6,419 bases of DNA from Desulfobacterales bacterium (GCA_030689795.1 JAUYEO010000296.1:1-6419), one strand, 5' to 3'; shown: positions 1 to 6,360, numbered from the stretch's first letter. Notes: a model not told the origin generated them from the letters alone. Program-made: numbers and translations.

Positions 1-1
1 A

Positions 2-976
2 AATGCAAGCACCCTGTCAAGCAAGCTGATGGCCGCAGTAAAGGCGATAAATGTAAAAGAAGGCGATTTCGTGAAAAAGGGCGATATACTCGTTCTTCTC
101 GATAACAGCCAGGTTAGCGCGCAATTGCAGCAGGCTGAAGAGGCTGCGGCAGAAGCAGTCAAGGCGCACGCAGCGGCCATTGCGGGAGCCGATTCGGCAA
201 GAGCCGGAGCGAGGCTTGCAGGCGCGACTTACCGGCGTTATCTCAACCTTTTAAAAGAAAAATCGGCAAGCAGGCAGGAATTCGAGGAGGCGGAGGCCCG
301 GAACAGCCAGGCTGAAGCGGCCCTCTTGCAGGCTGAAGCAATGGTTCAGGCAGCAGGCCATCGCGTGAAACAGTCGGAAGCCGCCCTCTCATCCGCAAAA
401 TCATTCAACAAGGACTCCGCGATATATGCCCCTTATAGCGGGTTTATTACAGCCAAAATGATGGAGCCAGGGGATCTTGCTTCTCCCGGAATGCCTGTTA
501 TAGGCATTGAAGGAACTGAAGGCAGTTACATTGAGCTGGTTGTTCCCGAAACCCATTTGAAAAATGCCGGCATTGGAAGAAAAGCCGGCATAACGATTCC
601 CGCTTCAAATGACCTTTCAATTGAAGGTAAGATCACCACAATAGCTCCGGCGGCAGATCCAAAAACACGCTCTTTTATGATAAAGGTTTCTTTTCCGGCA
701 AATGAAAACATTCATTCCGGAATGTATGCCCGTGTTCAAATCCCTTCGGGAGAGATAAGCGTACTATCTGTGCCTTCTTCCGCATTGATCCATCAGGGCC
801 AGTTAACGGGGGTTTTTGTTGTTGACGGCGAAAAAAAAGCGCGTTTCAGGCTGGTCCGAACGGGTAAATCCTTCGATAAATCGCTGGAAATCCTTTCCGG
901 CCTTAAGCCCGGAGACCGCTACTTGTTGAATCCGCCGCCGAACACGTCAGACGGCATGCGCGTGGAGGCGTCGTAA
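2..976 (+). CDS. RND efflux periplasmic adaptor (membrane fusion protein), 5'-truncated by the window edge
   Basis: Periplasmic adaptor subunit (HlyD/AcrA-type) that would link the RND pump encoded next to an outer-membrane channel. The frame is open to the left edge, so the signal peptide or lipobox and first strands are missing; the ATG at 29 is internal, because the residues before it continue the family pattern. Counting from that Met, a lipoyl half-motif (VKEGDFVKKGDILVLLD, about 9-25) leads into an Ala/Glu/Gln-rich coiled-coil hairpin (about 28-125). The second lipoyl half follows (IYAPYSGFITAKMMEPGDL, 132-150), then the beta-barrel domain (about 165-240, with the family-like PKTRSFMIKV and HSGMYARVQIP) and a membrane-proximal domain to residue 315. 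The stop overlaps the pump's start codon (TAATG), indicating translational coupling. No His/Met-rich metal-binding segment is visible, so a metal-efflux role is not suggested. Family assignment is secure; the substrate is unknown. Confidence 0.93.
   Translation, partial: NASTLSSKLMAAVKAINVKEGDFVKKGDILVLLDNSQVSAQLQQAEEAAAEAVKAHAAAIAGADSARAGARLAGATYRRYLNLLKEKSASRQEFEEAEARNSQAEAALLQAEAMVQAAGHRVKQSEAALSSAKSFNKDSAIYAPYSGFITAKMMEPGDLASPGMPVIGIEGTEGSYIELVVPETHLKNAGIGRKAGITIPASNDLSIEGKITTIAPAADPKTRSFMIKVSFPANENIHSGMYARVQIPSGEISVLSVPSSALIHQGQLTGVFVVDGEKKARFRLVRTGKSFDKSLEILSGLKPGDRYLLNPPPNTSDGMRVEAS
964..968 (+). promoter_or_regulatory. Ribosome binding site of the RND permease
   Basis: GGAGG lies within the last codons of the adaptor gene, 7 nt upstream of the ATG at 976. 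Together with the TAATG stop/start overlap it fixes the permease start and suggests translational coupling of pump to adaptor. Confidence 0.75.
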
Positions 977-3900
977 TGAACATGAAAACCGGCGTCGCGG
1001 GAAAGATTGCTGGTTATTTCATAGAATCCAAGCTTACGCCTCTTATTATCATCGCCTCAATACTTCTTGGCATTGCTTCGGTAATTGCTCTGCCGAGAGA
1101 GGAAGAGCCCCAGATAATTGTTCCGATGATAGATATATTCGTCGGCATGCCTGGCGCCGGCTCGAAGGAAGTTGAAGAGCGCGTGACCTCTCCGATGGAG
1201 AAGCTTTTATGGGAAATTCCCGGAGTTGAATATATTTACTCCACGTCAAGCCCGGGAATGTCGATGGTGGTAGTCCGTTTTTTCGTGGGACAGAACGAAG
1301 AAGAAGCCATTGTCCGGCTCCAGTCCAAGCTCATGGCGAATATGGACCGTATTCCGTGTTCGGTATCTCCTCCCCTGGTTAAACCCCGCTACATAGATGA
1401 TGTGCCGATCCTGGCGTTAACCTTCTGGGGGAAAGACGCAGACCACTACACTTTAAGGCGCGTAGCCGCCGAAGTTGAAAACCTTGCGAAACGGGAAGAA
1501 AACGCTTCCATTACAACAATTATCGGGGGTGAACGCCGGCAGGTTGAAGTAAACATCGACCCGGTTAAGCTTTCTGCTTTCGGTCTGGATACGGAGCGCA
1601 TTTTTTCCATGGTTTGCGCCGCCAACCGGGAATCGGATGCCGGATCTTTTCCATCACAGGCAGGCCAGACCGTGGTGCATACGGGCGGTTTCCTGCGTAA
1701 TGCCGAAGATGTTAAAAACGTTGTCATATCCGTCCGCGAAGGGAGGCCTGTTTACCTGCGCGATGTAGCCGTGATTTCAGACGGACCTGCCGAACCCGAT
1801 CAGTATGTCTTTTTCGGAGCAGGCCCTGCTGCCGAAGATAAAAATATTGCGGTAAAGGATTTGCCGAAAGGCGCTTGCCCTGCAGTTACCCTTACGATAG
1901 CAAAAAGAAAAGGCACAAATGCCATAACAGTCGCAAGCAGGATACTTGCAAGAATAGAAGATGCAAAGGGAACCGTCATACCCGGCGACATAAAAATGAC
2001 CGTTACAAGGCATTACGGGGAAACGGCAAAAGAAAAGTCGGATGAACTTCTTTTGCATATGATGATTGCAATAATATCGGTTTCAATACTCATCTGGTTC
2101 ACGCTTGGCCGCCGTGAATCTGGAATAGTCGCTCTTGCAATACCGGTCACCCTTGCTTTAACTCTTTCGGTATTTTTCCTTTACGGATACACCTTGAACC
2201 GCATTACTCTCTTCGCCCTTATATTTTCAATCGGAATACTGGTTGACGACGCCATAGTTATTGTTGAAAATATTGTGCGCCATTTAAGGCTTCCGGAAAA
2301 CGGGAATCGCCCGAAGATAAAGGTCACGATAGAAGCGGTTGACGAGGTGGGAAACCCGACCATCCTCGCAACCATGACCGTTATCGCCGCCATACTTCCG
2401 ATGGCATTCGTGGGAGGCCTGATGGGCCCATATATGCGCCCCATCCCTGTCGGAGCTTCGGCGGCAATGGTATTTTCACTTCTTGTGGCGTTTATTGTAA
2501 CTCCATGGGCTTCCATGAAACTTATCCGGCACAGGAGAGATGAAAGCCACAGCCATGAGAAAGAGGGATGGAGCACGCTCCTTTACCGCCGGGTTATGAC
2601 TCCGCTTATTCATAAACCCTTCTGGCGTTACTTTTTTCTTATAATGGTATCGGCTCTCCTTCTGATCTCCTGCGGCCTCGTATTTATCAAAAAAGTCCAG
2701 GTCAAAATGCTGCCTTTCGACAACAAGAGCGAATTCCAGGTAATAATCGACATGCCGGAACATTCGACCCTTGAAAATACGCTCTCCGCCGCTCTCGAAA
2801 TGGGCGATTATATAAAAACCGTCAATGAGGTTGTCGATTATGAAATTTATACGGGCACGGCAGGGCCTTTCAATTTCAACGGCCTTGTGCGCCACTATTT
2901 CCTGCGCAAGGGGCCGAATGTGGCCGACATCCAGGTGAACCTCGTTGAAAAAGGGCGGAGAAAAGATCAGAGCCATGAGATAGCAAAGCGTATCCGGCCT
3001 CCTTTGAAAAAGATTGCGGAAAAGTATAATGCCTCAATCAAAATCGCTGAAGTCCCTCCCGGCCCTCCAGTGCTTTCAACCCTTGTAGCAGAAGTTTACG
3101 GCCCTGATTACGAAAAGCAACGACAACTTGCCGGGAGAATCAAGGGGATTTTTGAAGAAACGCCGGGTGTTGTCGATGCCGACTGGTACATGGAAGAAAA
3201 ACAGCCCAGATTCAACCTTGTTATTGACAAGGAAAAAGCGGCTCTTCACGGCATCAGCGCAGACCAGGTATCAAAAGCCCTGGAAATGTCGCTTTCCGGG
3301 CGGCAGGCAGGCCTCCTTCACCAGCCCCTTGAAAAAGAAGATGTTCCCATCCTGCTGAAACTGCCCCTTTCGGAGCGGGCCGGGATTGAGCGCCTTGAAG
3401 CAGTAAAAATATCGCAGCCGGACGGACGGCTCATCTCCGTTTCAAGTCTTGTCAAAGCATCTGAAACAGAGATGGACAAAAGCATATACCACAAAAACCT
3501 GATGCCGGTAGTCTATGTAACCGGAGATGTTGCAGGCGAAAAGGAAAGCCCGGTTTATGCCATACTGGAGATGAGAAAAAAGATAGAAGCCTTATCTCTT
3601 CCCGAAGGCTACAAAATAGTTCAGCATACTTCGGCGCTTCCTGAAACCGACCGTCGTTTCTCCATGAAATGGGATGGTGAATGGCATATAACTTACGAGG
3701 TCTTCCGGGATTTGGGAATAGCCTTCGGCGTGGTTCTCATATTGATATTCGTGCTTGTGGTCGGATGGTTCCAGTCGTTTTCAACTCCTCTTGTAATAAT
3801 GGCTGCCATACCCTTTTCCCTTATCGGGATACTACCTGCTCACTGGCTGATGGGCGCCTTTTTTACCGCGACCTCCATGATAGGTTTTATTGCAGGGGCC

Positions 3901-4245
3901 GGAATTGTCGTAAGAAATTCGATTATTCTGGTTGATTTCATCGAGCTTCGCGTTTCCCAGGGAATGCCCCTTGATCTTGCCGTGATTGACGCAGGCGCCG
4001 TGCGCTTCAGGCCCATGATGCTGACTGCAGCGGCCGTAGTGGTAGGAGCTTCCGTCATACTGTTTGATCCTATTTTCCAGGGTCTTGCAATATCGCTGAT
4101 GGCCGGGGAGGTGGCCTCTCTGCTCTTCTCCCGAATGACCGTTCCTGTTCTGTATTATCTCGATAAACGCTGGGAATCAGGGCACACCATGAAAAAAAAT
4201 GATGACGCAGGTTCGGAAGCCTCCGATGTTATGGATAACTTTTAA
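976..4245 (+). CDS. RND-family efflux transporter permease (AcrB-like, proton-driven)
   Basis: Inner-membrane proton/substrate antiporter, 1089 residues, slightly longer than typical AcrB (about 1050). TM1 is about 20-39, followed by a periplasmic porter domain. TM2-TM6 span about 357-510, with TM4 carrying the proton-relay pair D424-D425 (GILVDDAIVIVEN). TM7 is about 552-571, the second porter domain runs about 572-905, and TM8-TM12 span about 911-1060. R1010 and T1017 (RFRPMMLT) match AcrB R971 and T978, whereas the AcrB K940 position in TM10 is Arg (R980, in GIVVRNSIILVDF). The Asp-Asp pair in TM4 argues for the hydrophobe/amphiphile exporter class rather than CusA-type metal pumps. A GGAGG at 964-968 lies 7 nt before the ATG, inside the adaptor gene, and the start overlaps the adaptor stop by one base. 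The tail after about 1065 is hydrophilic and acidic. Substrate cannot be read from sequence. Confidence 0.95.
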   Translation: MNMKTGVAGKIAGYFIESKLTPLIIIASILLGIASVIALPREEEPQIIVPMIDIFVGMPGAGSKEVEERVTSPMEKLLWEIPGVEYIYSTSSPGMSMVVVRFFVGQNEEEAIVRLQSKLMANMDRIPCSVSPPLVKPRYIDDVPILALTFWGKDADHYTLRRVAAEVENLAKREENASITTIIGGERRQVEVNIDPVKLSAFGLDTERIFSMVCAANRESDAGSFPSQAGQTVVHTGGFLRNAEDVKNVVISVREGRPVYLRDVAVISDGPAEPDQYVFFGAGPAAEDKNIAVKDLPKGACPAVTLTIAKRKGTNAITVASRILARIEDAKGTVIPGDIKMTVTRHYGETAKEKSDELLLHMMIAIISVSILIWFTLGRRESGIVALAIPVTLALTLSVFFLYGYTLNRITLFALIFSIGILVDDAIVIVENIVRHLRLPENGNRPKIKVTIEAVDEVGNPTILATMTVIAAILPMAFVGGLMGPYMRPIPVGASAAMVFSLLVAFIVTPWASMKLIRHRRDESHSHEKEGWSTLLYRRVMTPLIHKPFWRYFFLIMVSALLLISCGLVFIKKVQVKMLPFDNKSEFQVIIDMPEHSTLENTLSAALEMGDYIKTVNEVVDYEIYTGTAGPFNFNGLVRHYFLRKGPNVADIQVNLVEKGRRKDQSHEIAKRIRPPLKKIAEKYNASIKIAEVPPGPPVLSTLVAEVYGPDYEKQRQLAGRIKGIFEETPGVVDADWYMEEKQPRFNLVIDKEKAALHGISADQVSKALEMSLSGRQAGLLHQPLEKEDVPILLKLPLSERAGIERLEAVKISQPDGRLISVSSLVKASETEMDKSIYHKNLMPVVYVTGDVAGEKESPVYAILEMRKKIEALSLPEGYKIVQHTSALPETDRRFSMKWDGEWHITYEVFRDLGIAFGVVLILIFVLVVGWFQSFSTPLVIMAAIPFSLIGILPAHWLMGAFFTATSMIGFIAGAGIVVRNSIILVDFIELRVSQGMPLDLAVIDAGAVRFRPMMLTAAAVVVGASVILFDPIFQGLAISLMAGEVASLLFSRMTVPVLYYLDKRWESGHTMKKNDDAGSEASDVMDNF

Positions 4246-4273
4246 CAAAGACTCTGTCATTTTCCTCCTTGCT

Positions 4274-4292
4274 CTCCACCTTCAAGGTGGAG
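4274..4292. repeat. Perfect inverted repeat CTCCACC-TTCAA-GGTGGAG
   Basis: A 7-bp stem with a five-base loop; the symmetry continues through the loop to give 9-bp arms around the C at 4283. It starts 28 nt after the pump's stop codon and could form a 3'-end-protecting stem or serve as a protein-binding palindrome. No poly-T follows. Confidence 0.6.
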
Positions 4293-4323
4293 CGGGTTAT
4301 TGAACCGAAACAGTGAGCGCTAA

Positions 4324-4343
4324 CCCCGTTGTTTGCGGCGGGG
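4324..4343 (+). repeat. GC-rich hairpin CCCCGTTG-TTTG-CGGCGGGG
   Basis: In plus-strand RNA this gives an 8-bp stem (six Watson-Crick pairs, two G-U pairs) with a UUUG tetraloop. The two wobble pairs become C-A mismatches in the antisense transcript, so the structure favours plus-strand transcription. The following bases (AATCTTCAATAAG) are not T-rich, which argues against an intrinsic terminator. Confidence 0.5.
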
Positions 4344-4376
4344 AATCTTCAATAAGAAAATGAAAGGCTGATGATT

Positions 4377-4760
4377 ATGGATATCAAGCATTGGAACAAT
4401 AATCTGTACATATCAAATTTTGCACTTTTATTTACGCATGAGATTGATTCGGCTTTCTGGAAGGAGTGGGAGCTTTTCCATCTCCCCGGCGGCATACAGG
4501 GATTTTTAATTGCAAATTTTATTCTCCTGCTTATTGCCCTTTACGGTTTCAGAAAACTTCTTGAAGAGAAAAATTCCGGACATTTCTTCTCCCTACTGCT
4601 TGCAGGCGGAGGAATTTTTGCCTTCATTATACATAGTTATTTTATCCTTACAGGACACGGGGAATTTACGCTTCCCGTTTCTCTTGGTTTACTTTTTTCA
4701 ACATTAATTGTATCTGCTGTTCAGGGATATCTGATATTAAAAACCATGTTATCAAAATGA
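4377..4760 (+). CDS. Small four-helix membrane protein, DUF6713-like
   Basis: Small integral membrane protein of unknown function, 127 residues from the preferred start. The pattern THEIDSAFWKEWELF (about 20-34) resembles what I recall of the DUF6713 family; I could not verify this by search. Hydrophobic segments are at about 11-24 (weak, with H21, E22 and D24 near its end), 42-58, 70-91 and 98-121. Histidines at 69, 86 and 94 frame the third helix. Two in-frame ATGs exist, at 4371 and 4377. The only Shine-Dalgarno-like stretch (AAAGG, 4363-4367) is 3 nt from the first and 9 nt from the second, so the second is preferred; the first would add Met-Ile. The gene looks more AT-rich than the pump. 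It ends 25 nt before the SOR-like gene, consistent with cotranscription. Confidence 0.8.
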   Translation: MDIKHWNNNLYISNFALLFTHEIDSAFWKEWELFHLPGGIQGFLIANFILLLIALYGFRKLLEEKNSGHFFSLLLAGGGIFAFIIHSYFILTGHGEFTLPVSLGLLFSTLIVSAVQGYLILKTMLSK

Positions 4761-4772
4761 ACTTTTTATAAA

Positions 4773-4778
4773 GGAGAG
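4773..4778 (+). promoter_or_regulatory. Ribosome binding site of the SOR-like gene
   Basis: GGAGAG (within AAAGGAGAG) lies 7 nt before the ATG at 4786. It is the strongest Shine-Dalgarno sequence in the small-gene group and fixes the start directly ahead of the signal peptide. Confidence 0.7.
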
Positions 4779-4785
4779 ATCAATC

Positions 4786-5160
4786 ATGAAAAAAACCTGT
4801 TATGTTTTATTTTGTCTTACAGCGATTTTCTTGCTTTCAACAGGCATTGCCCTGGCCGACAAATCTGCGGTAACAATCATTGCTCCCGAATCCGCAGCAA
4901 AAGGCACAGAAGTTACCATTAAGTTAAACGTGACTCACCATGGGAACAACATGCTTCATTATACCAAATGGGCATACATCAGGATAAACGGGAAAGAGAT
5001 TGCAAGGTGGGATTTTTCGGCGACAAAGACACCCGAATCGGAATATTTCACAAAAGAAATAAAATATACGGTAAATGAGCCTGCTCAAATAGAAGCGGAA
5101 GCAAACTGCAATATTCACGGAAGCGCCGGAATTGTGAAAGCCTCAGTTGGCATAAAATGA
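4786..5160 (+). CDS. Exported desulfoferrodoxin / superoxide reductase-like (SORL) protein
   Basis: 124-residue secreted single-domain protein. Residues 1-24 form a Sec signal peptide (Lys-Lys, hydrophobic core, cleavage likely after ALA; no lipobox, no twin-arginine). The mature part is an all-beta domain with the hallmark residues of the mononuclear iron site of superoxide reductases: H52 and H58 in HHGNNMLHYTKW (six apart, as in canonical SOR) and C108 and H111 in CNIHG (three apart). Known SORs reduce superoxide to peroxide at an Fe(His)4Cys centre. Here the fourth histidine, expected about 20-25 residues before H52, is absent; the only extra His is H51. No N-terminal desulforedoxin Fe(Cys)4 domain is present. 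The protein may be a periplasmic superoxide reductase, or an SOR-fold protein acting on or binding another small molecule. It sits between two small membrane proteins on the same strand. Family call is firm; activity is uncertain. Confidence 0.87.
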   Translation: MKKTCYVLFCLTAIFLLSTGIALADKSAVTIIAPESAAKGTEVTIKLNVTHHGNNMLHYTKWAYIRINGKEIARWDFSATKTPESEYFTKEIKYTVNEPAQIEAEANCNIHGSAGIVKASVGIK

Positions 5161-5220
5161 TGATGGTATAAGGTCAACAGCGACAGCGTTTTCTTCACCC
5201 GAACCCTGGAATCCCAGCAT

Positions 5221-5241
5221 CCTTGAACCCTTGAACCCTTG
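5221..5241 (+). repeat. Short tandem repeat, about 2.6 copies of CCTTGAAC
   Basis: Two full 8-bp units (5221-5228, 5229-5236) and a partial third (CCTTG, 5237-5241) lie directly before the Shine-Dalgarno of the next gene. Related degenerate text (GAACCCTGGAATCCC, 5201-5215) lies just upstream, suggesting an older, longer array. Each CCTTG is complementary to the CAAGG at 5242-5246. Confidence 0.75.
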
Positions 5242-5242
5242 C

Positions 5243-5248
5243 AAGGAG
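5243..5248 (+). promoter_or_regulatory. Ribosome binding site deciding the start at 5256
   Basis: AAGGAG ends 7 nt before the ATG at 5256 but only 1 nt before the ATG at 5250. The spacing therefore favours the second ATG. Its first bases form part of the palindrome CCTTGCAAGG, so access by the ribosome could be structure-dependent. Confidence 0.7.
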
Positions 5249-5255
5249 TATGTTT

Positions 5256-5441
5256 ATGACTATCGGAGGCGTTTCAATTATCCTGATCGGAGGATTATTC
5301 AATCTGGTGTTGCTGTTGTTCCAGCTTTTTTCCGGCCTTCATTATATCAAGGTTCCGGTAGGAGTACATAAGAAAACAGGTATTGCCCTTGTTTTTTTTG
5401 CCTTTATCCATGGAATACTCGGCATAATCAGCAATTTGTAA
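5256..5441 (+). CDS. Tiny two-helix membrane protein with H-x13-H pair; possible mini cytochrome b-like protein
   Basis: A 61-residue protein I do not recognise by name. Helix 1 is about 3-25 (Ile/Leu/Val/Phe-rich). A short connector carries H29 and a basic turn (GVHKKTGI, H38-K39-K40). Helix 2 is about 41-60 with H52. H38 and H52 are 14 positions apart, the spacing of the two haem ligands on one helix of cytochrome b-type four-helix bundles and of ferric-reductase-like domains; a dimer would supply a four-helix bundle. The VHKKTG...IHG text also resembles the start of such helices. The start at 5256 is chosen for Shine-Dalgarno spacing; the ATG at 5250 would add two residues. The gene lies 95 bp after the SOR-like gene on the same strand, so electron transfer to it is an attractive inference. 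Good ribosome site and clean membrane topology argue that it is real; haem binding is speculative. Confidence 0.72.
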   Translation: MTIGGVSIILIGGLFNLVLLLFQLFSGLHYIKVPVGVHKKTGIALVFFAFIHGILGIISNL

Positions 5442-5512
5442 AGGTCGGCAGGATGCGGGAACACGGCATGTGCCAAGGCGTTTGCCGGAGGGAAAAACGG
5501 CAGGTCGGCGGT

Positions 5513-6352
5513 TTATTCGAAAAGGAGCTTTCCTGCATTAATCCCGCAGATTTTTTTGATATCTTCCTTTTCAAGTCCTGTTTGTTCGAGCTCTGCAAAA
5601 TATCTTGAAGGTTCAAGGAGGGGAAAATCGCTGCCGAAAAGAATCTTATCTGCGCCGATAATCTCTTTTGCCTGTCGGTAAATCTGTGGATCATATAGAA
5701 ACGGTGATGCGGCTGTATCAAAATAGACGTTTTTCATGCTCTCTTTCACTTCTTTTTTCAAAAGATTAAAGAAGAATATTCCTCCCCCCCAGTGGGCAAG
5801 TACTATTTTGTTGTCCGGAAATTTTTTAATCAGGTTGTATATCTCAGTAAGTGTATTCGGGGTTTTACCCGGATAATAATGGCCTACCGGTTCGTTTGTG
5901 TGGATTAATGCGGGGATGCCTTTTCCCCTGCAAATCTCCATTATGGGATTTAACCTCTGTAAAGATTCTTCGTCTATGCCTGAATTGTAAAAGGCAAGCT
6001 CTCCGACGCCCGATAACCCGCCTTCAAGGCATCTTTCGGTCTCCTTTCCAGCCGCCATGCTGAACGGGTCAAAACATGCAAATCCGATAAGGCGATCGGA
6101 ATATTTTTGTACGGATTCCATTATATAATCGTTATGCATTACGAAGATATCTTCATTTCGCCAGGGAAAACCGAAAATAACCGATTTATCTATACCGCTT
6201 TCATCCATGACCGCTATCAGCCTTTCGGCGCCGACTAGTTTTGATTTGGGAGATGAGTATAGGAGTTTAAAAGCCGGCTCAGACGTAAAATATTTTTCCC
6301 TGTTTTCGGATACCTTTGCCGGAAAAACATGCGTATGAAAATCTATGATCAC
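5513..6352 (-). CDS. Amidohydrolase-2 family metal-dependent hydrolase
   Basis: 279-residue cytosolic TIM-barrel hydrolase of the amidohydrolase 2 family, which includes ACMSD-like decarboxylases and lactone or amide hydrolases. Metal and catalytic residues are visible in order: H6-x-H8 at the end of strand 1 (IIDFHTH), E118 (GVGELA), H151 (ALIHTNEP), H187 (LAHWGGG) and D242 (FGSDFP). Length is normal and no signal peptide is present. The start is GTG (6352-6350). It has a GGAG on the minus strand at 6364-6361, 8 nt upstream, and the family-typical N-terminus begins right after it. The frame is open to the window edge upstream but contains no ATG, GTG or TTG, which supports this start. It converges on the small membrane gene across a 71-bp gap without an obvious terminator. 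The substrate cannot be inferred; the neighbours give no metabolic hint. Confidence 0.92.
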   Translation of the reverse strand: MIIDFHTHVFPAKVSENREKYFTSEPAFKLLYSSPKSKLVGAERLIAVMDESGIDKSVIFGFPWRNEDIFVMHNDYIMESVQKYSDRLIGFACFDPFSMAAGKETERCLEGGLSGVGELAFYNSGIDEESLQRLNPIMEICRGKGIPALIHTNEPVGHYYPGKTPNTLTEIYNLIKKFPDNKIVLAHWGGGIFFFNLLKKEVKESMKNVYFDTAASPFLYDPQIYRQAKEIIGADKILFGSDFPLLEPSRYFAELEQTGLEKEDIKKICGINAGKLLFE

Positions 6353-6360
6353 CTTTAAGT

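Larger units (their letters stand above)
4246..4376. other. Intergenic spacer with three consecutive short hairpins
   Basis: This 131-bp non-coding stretch separates the RND gene from the small-gene group. It holds three short inverted repeats in 70 bp: 4274-4292 (7-bp stem, or 9-bp arms around one base), 4295-4306 (GGTT/AACC, loop ATTG) and 4324-4343 (8-bp RNA stem with two G-U pairs). GGGTTA at 4294-4299 is also complementary to TAACCC at 4321-4326, which would compete with the second and third hairpins. No T-run follows any of them, so a classical intrinsic terminator is not evident. It may be a dispersed palindromic repeat, a factor-dependent 3' end, or a 5' leader of the downstream genes. 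I found no convincing -35/-10 pair. Confidence 0.5.
5161..5255 (+). other. Intergenic spacer with tandem repeat ahead of the mini membrane gene
   Basis: A 95-bp spacer. It contains a small CTGG/CCAG hairpin (5206-5217), the CCTTGAAC tandem repeat (5221-5241) and the palindrome CCTTGCAAGG (5237-5246) that runs into the Shine-Dalgarno sequence. No strong promoter was seen; TTGGCA at 5147-5152 and TATAAG at 5167-5172 are only 14 bp apart. Read-through from the SOR-like gene is plausible. Confidence 0.5.

Noticed and set aside
29..976. ATG at 29 as the true start of the adaptor
   Set aside because: The frame is open upstream to the edge, and the protein would lack a signal peptide and begin inside the first lipoyl motif. 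The gene is simply cut by the window.
2476..2976. Long open frame on the minus strand inside the RND gene (166 codons), and several others at 1446-1727, 1777-2058 and 2181-2576
   Set aside because: All lie fully inside the well-supported pump gene, show no family features, and are expected antisense shadows of a long coding region.
3128..3358. Alternative plus-strand frames inside the pump (also 3681-3935)
   Set aside because: Out of frame with the conserved pump sequence, with low-complexity or atypical residue content and no sign of a frameshift in the pump itself.
976..4245. Heavy-metal (CusA/CzcA) class for the pump
   Set aside because: TM4 carries the Asp-Asp pair of drug exporters, and the adaptor has no metal-binding His/Met-rich segment.
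5147..5172. Possible promoter TTGGCA / TATAAG ahead of the mini membrane gene
   Set aside because: The spacer is only 14 bp, too short for a sigma-70 promoter, and half of it lies within the SOR-like coding region.
5442..5512. Terminator between the convergent genes, and the 8-bp direct repeat AGGTCGGC (5442-5449, 5502-5509)
   Set aside because: No stable stem precedes the T-run seen on the minus strand (complement of 5493-5497). The GGCA/TGCC stem at 5465-5474 has a two-base loop and no T-tract. The 8-bp direct repeat is short enough to be chance.
5851..6063. Plus-strand open frame within the amidohydrolase
   Set aside because: Antisense to a gene with intact catalytic motifs, with no ribosome site or family resemblance.
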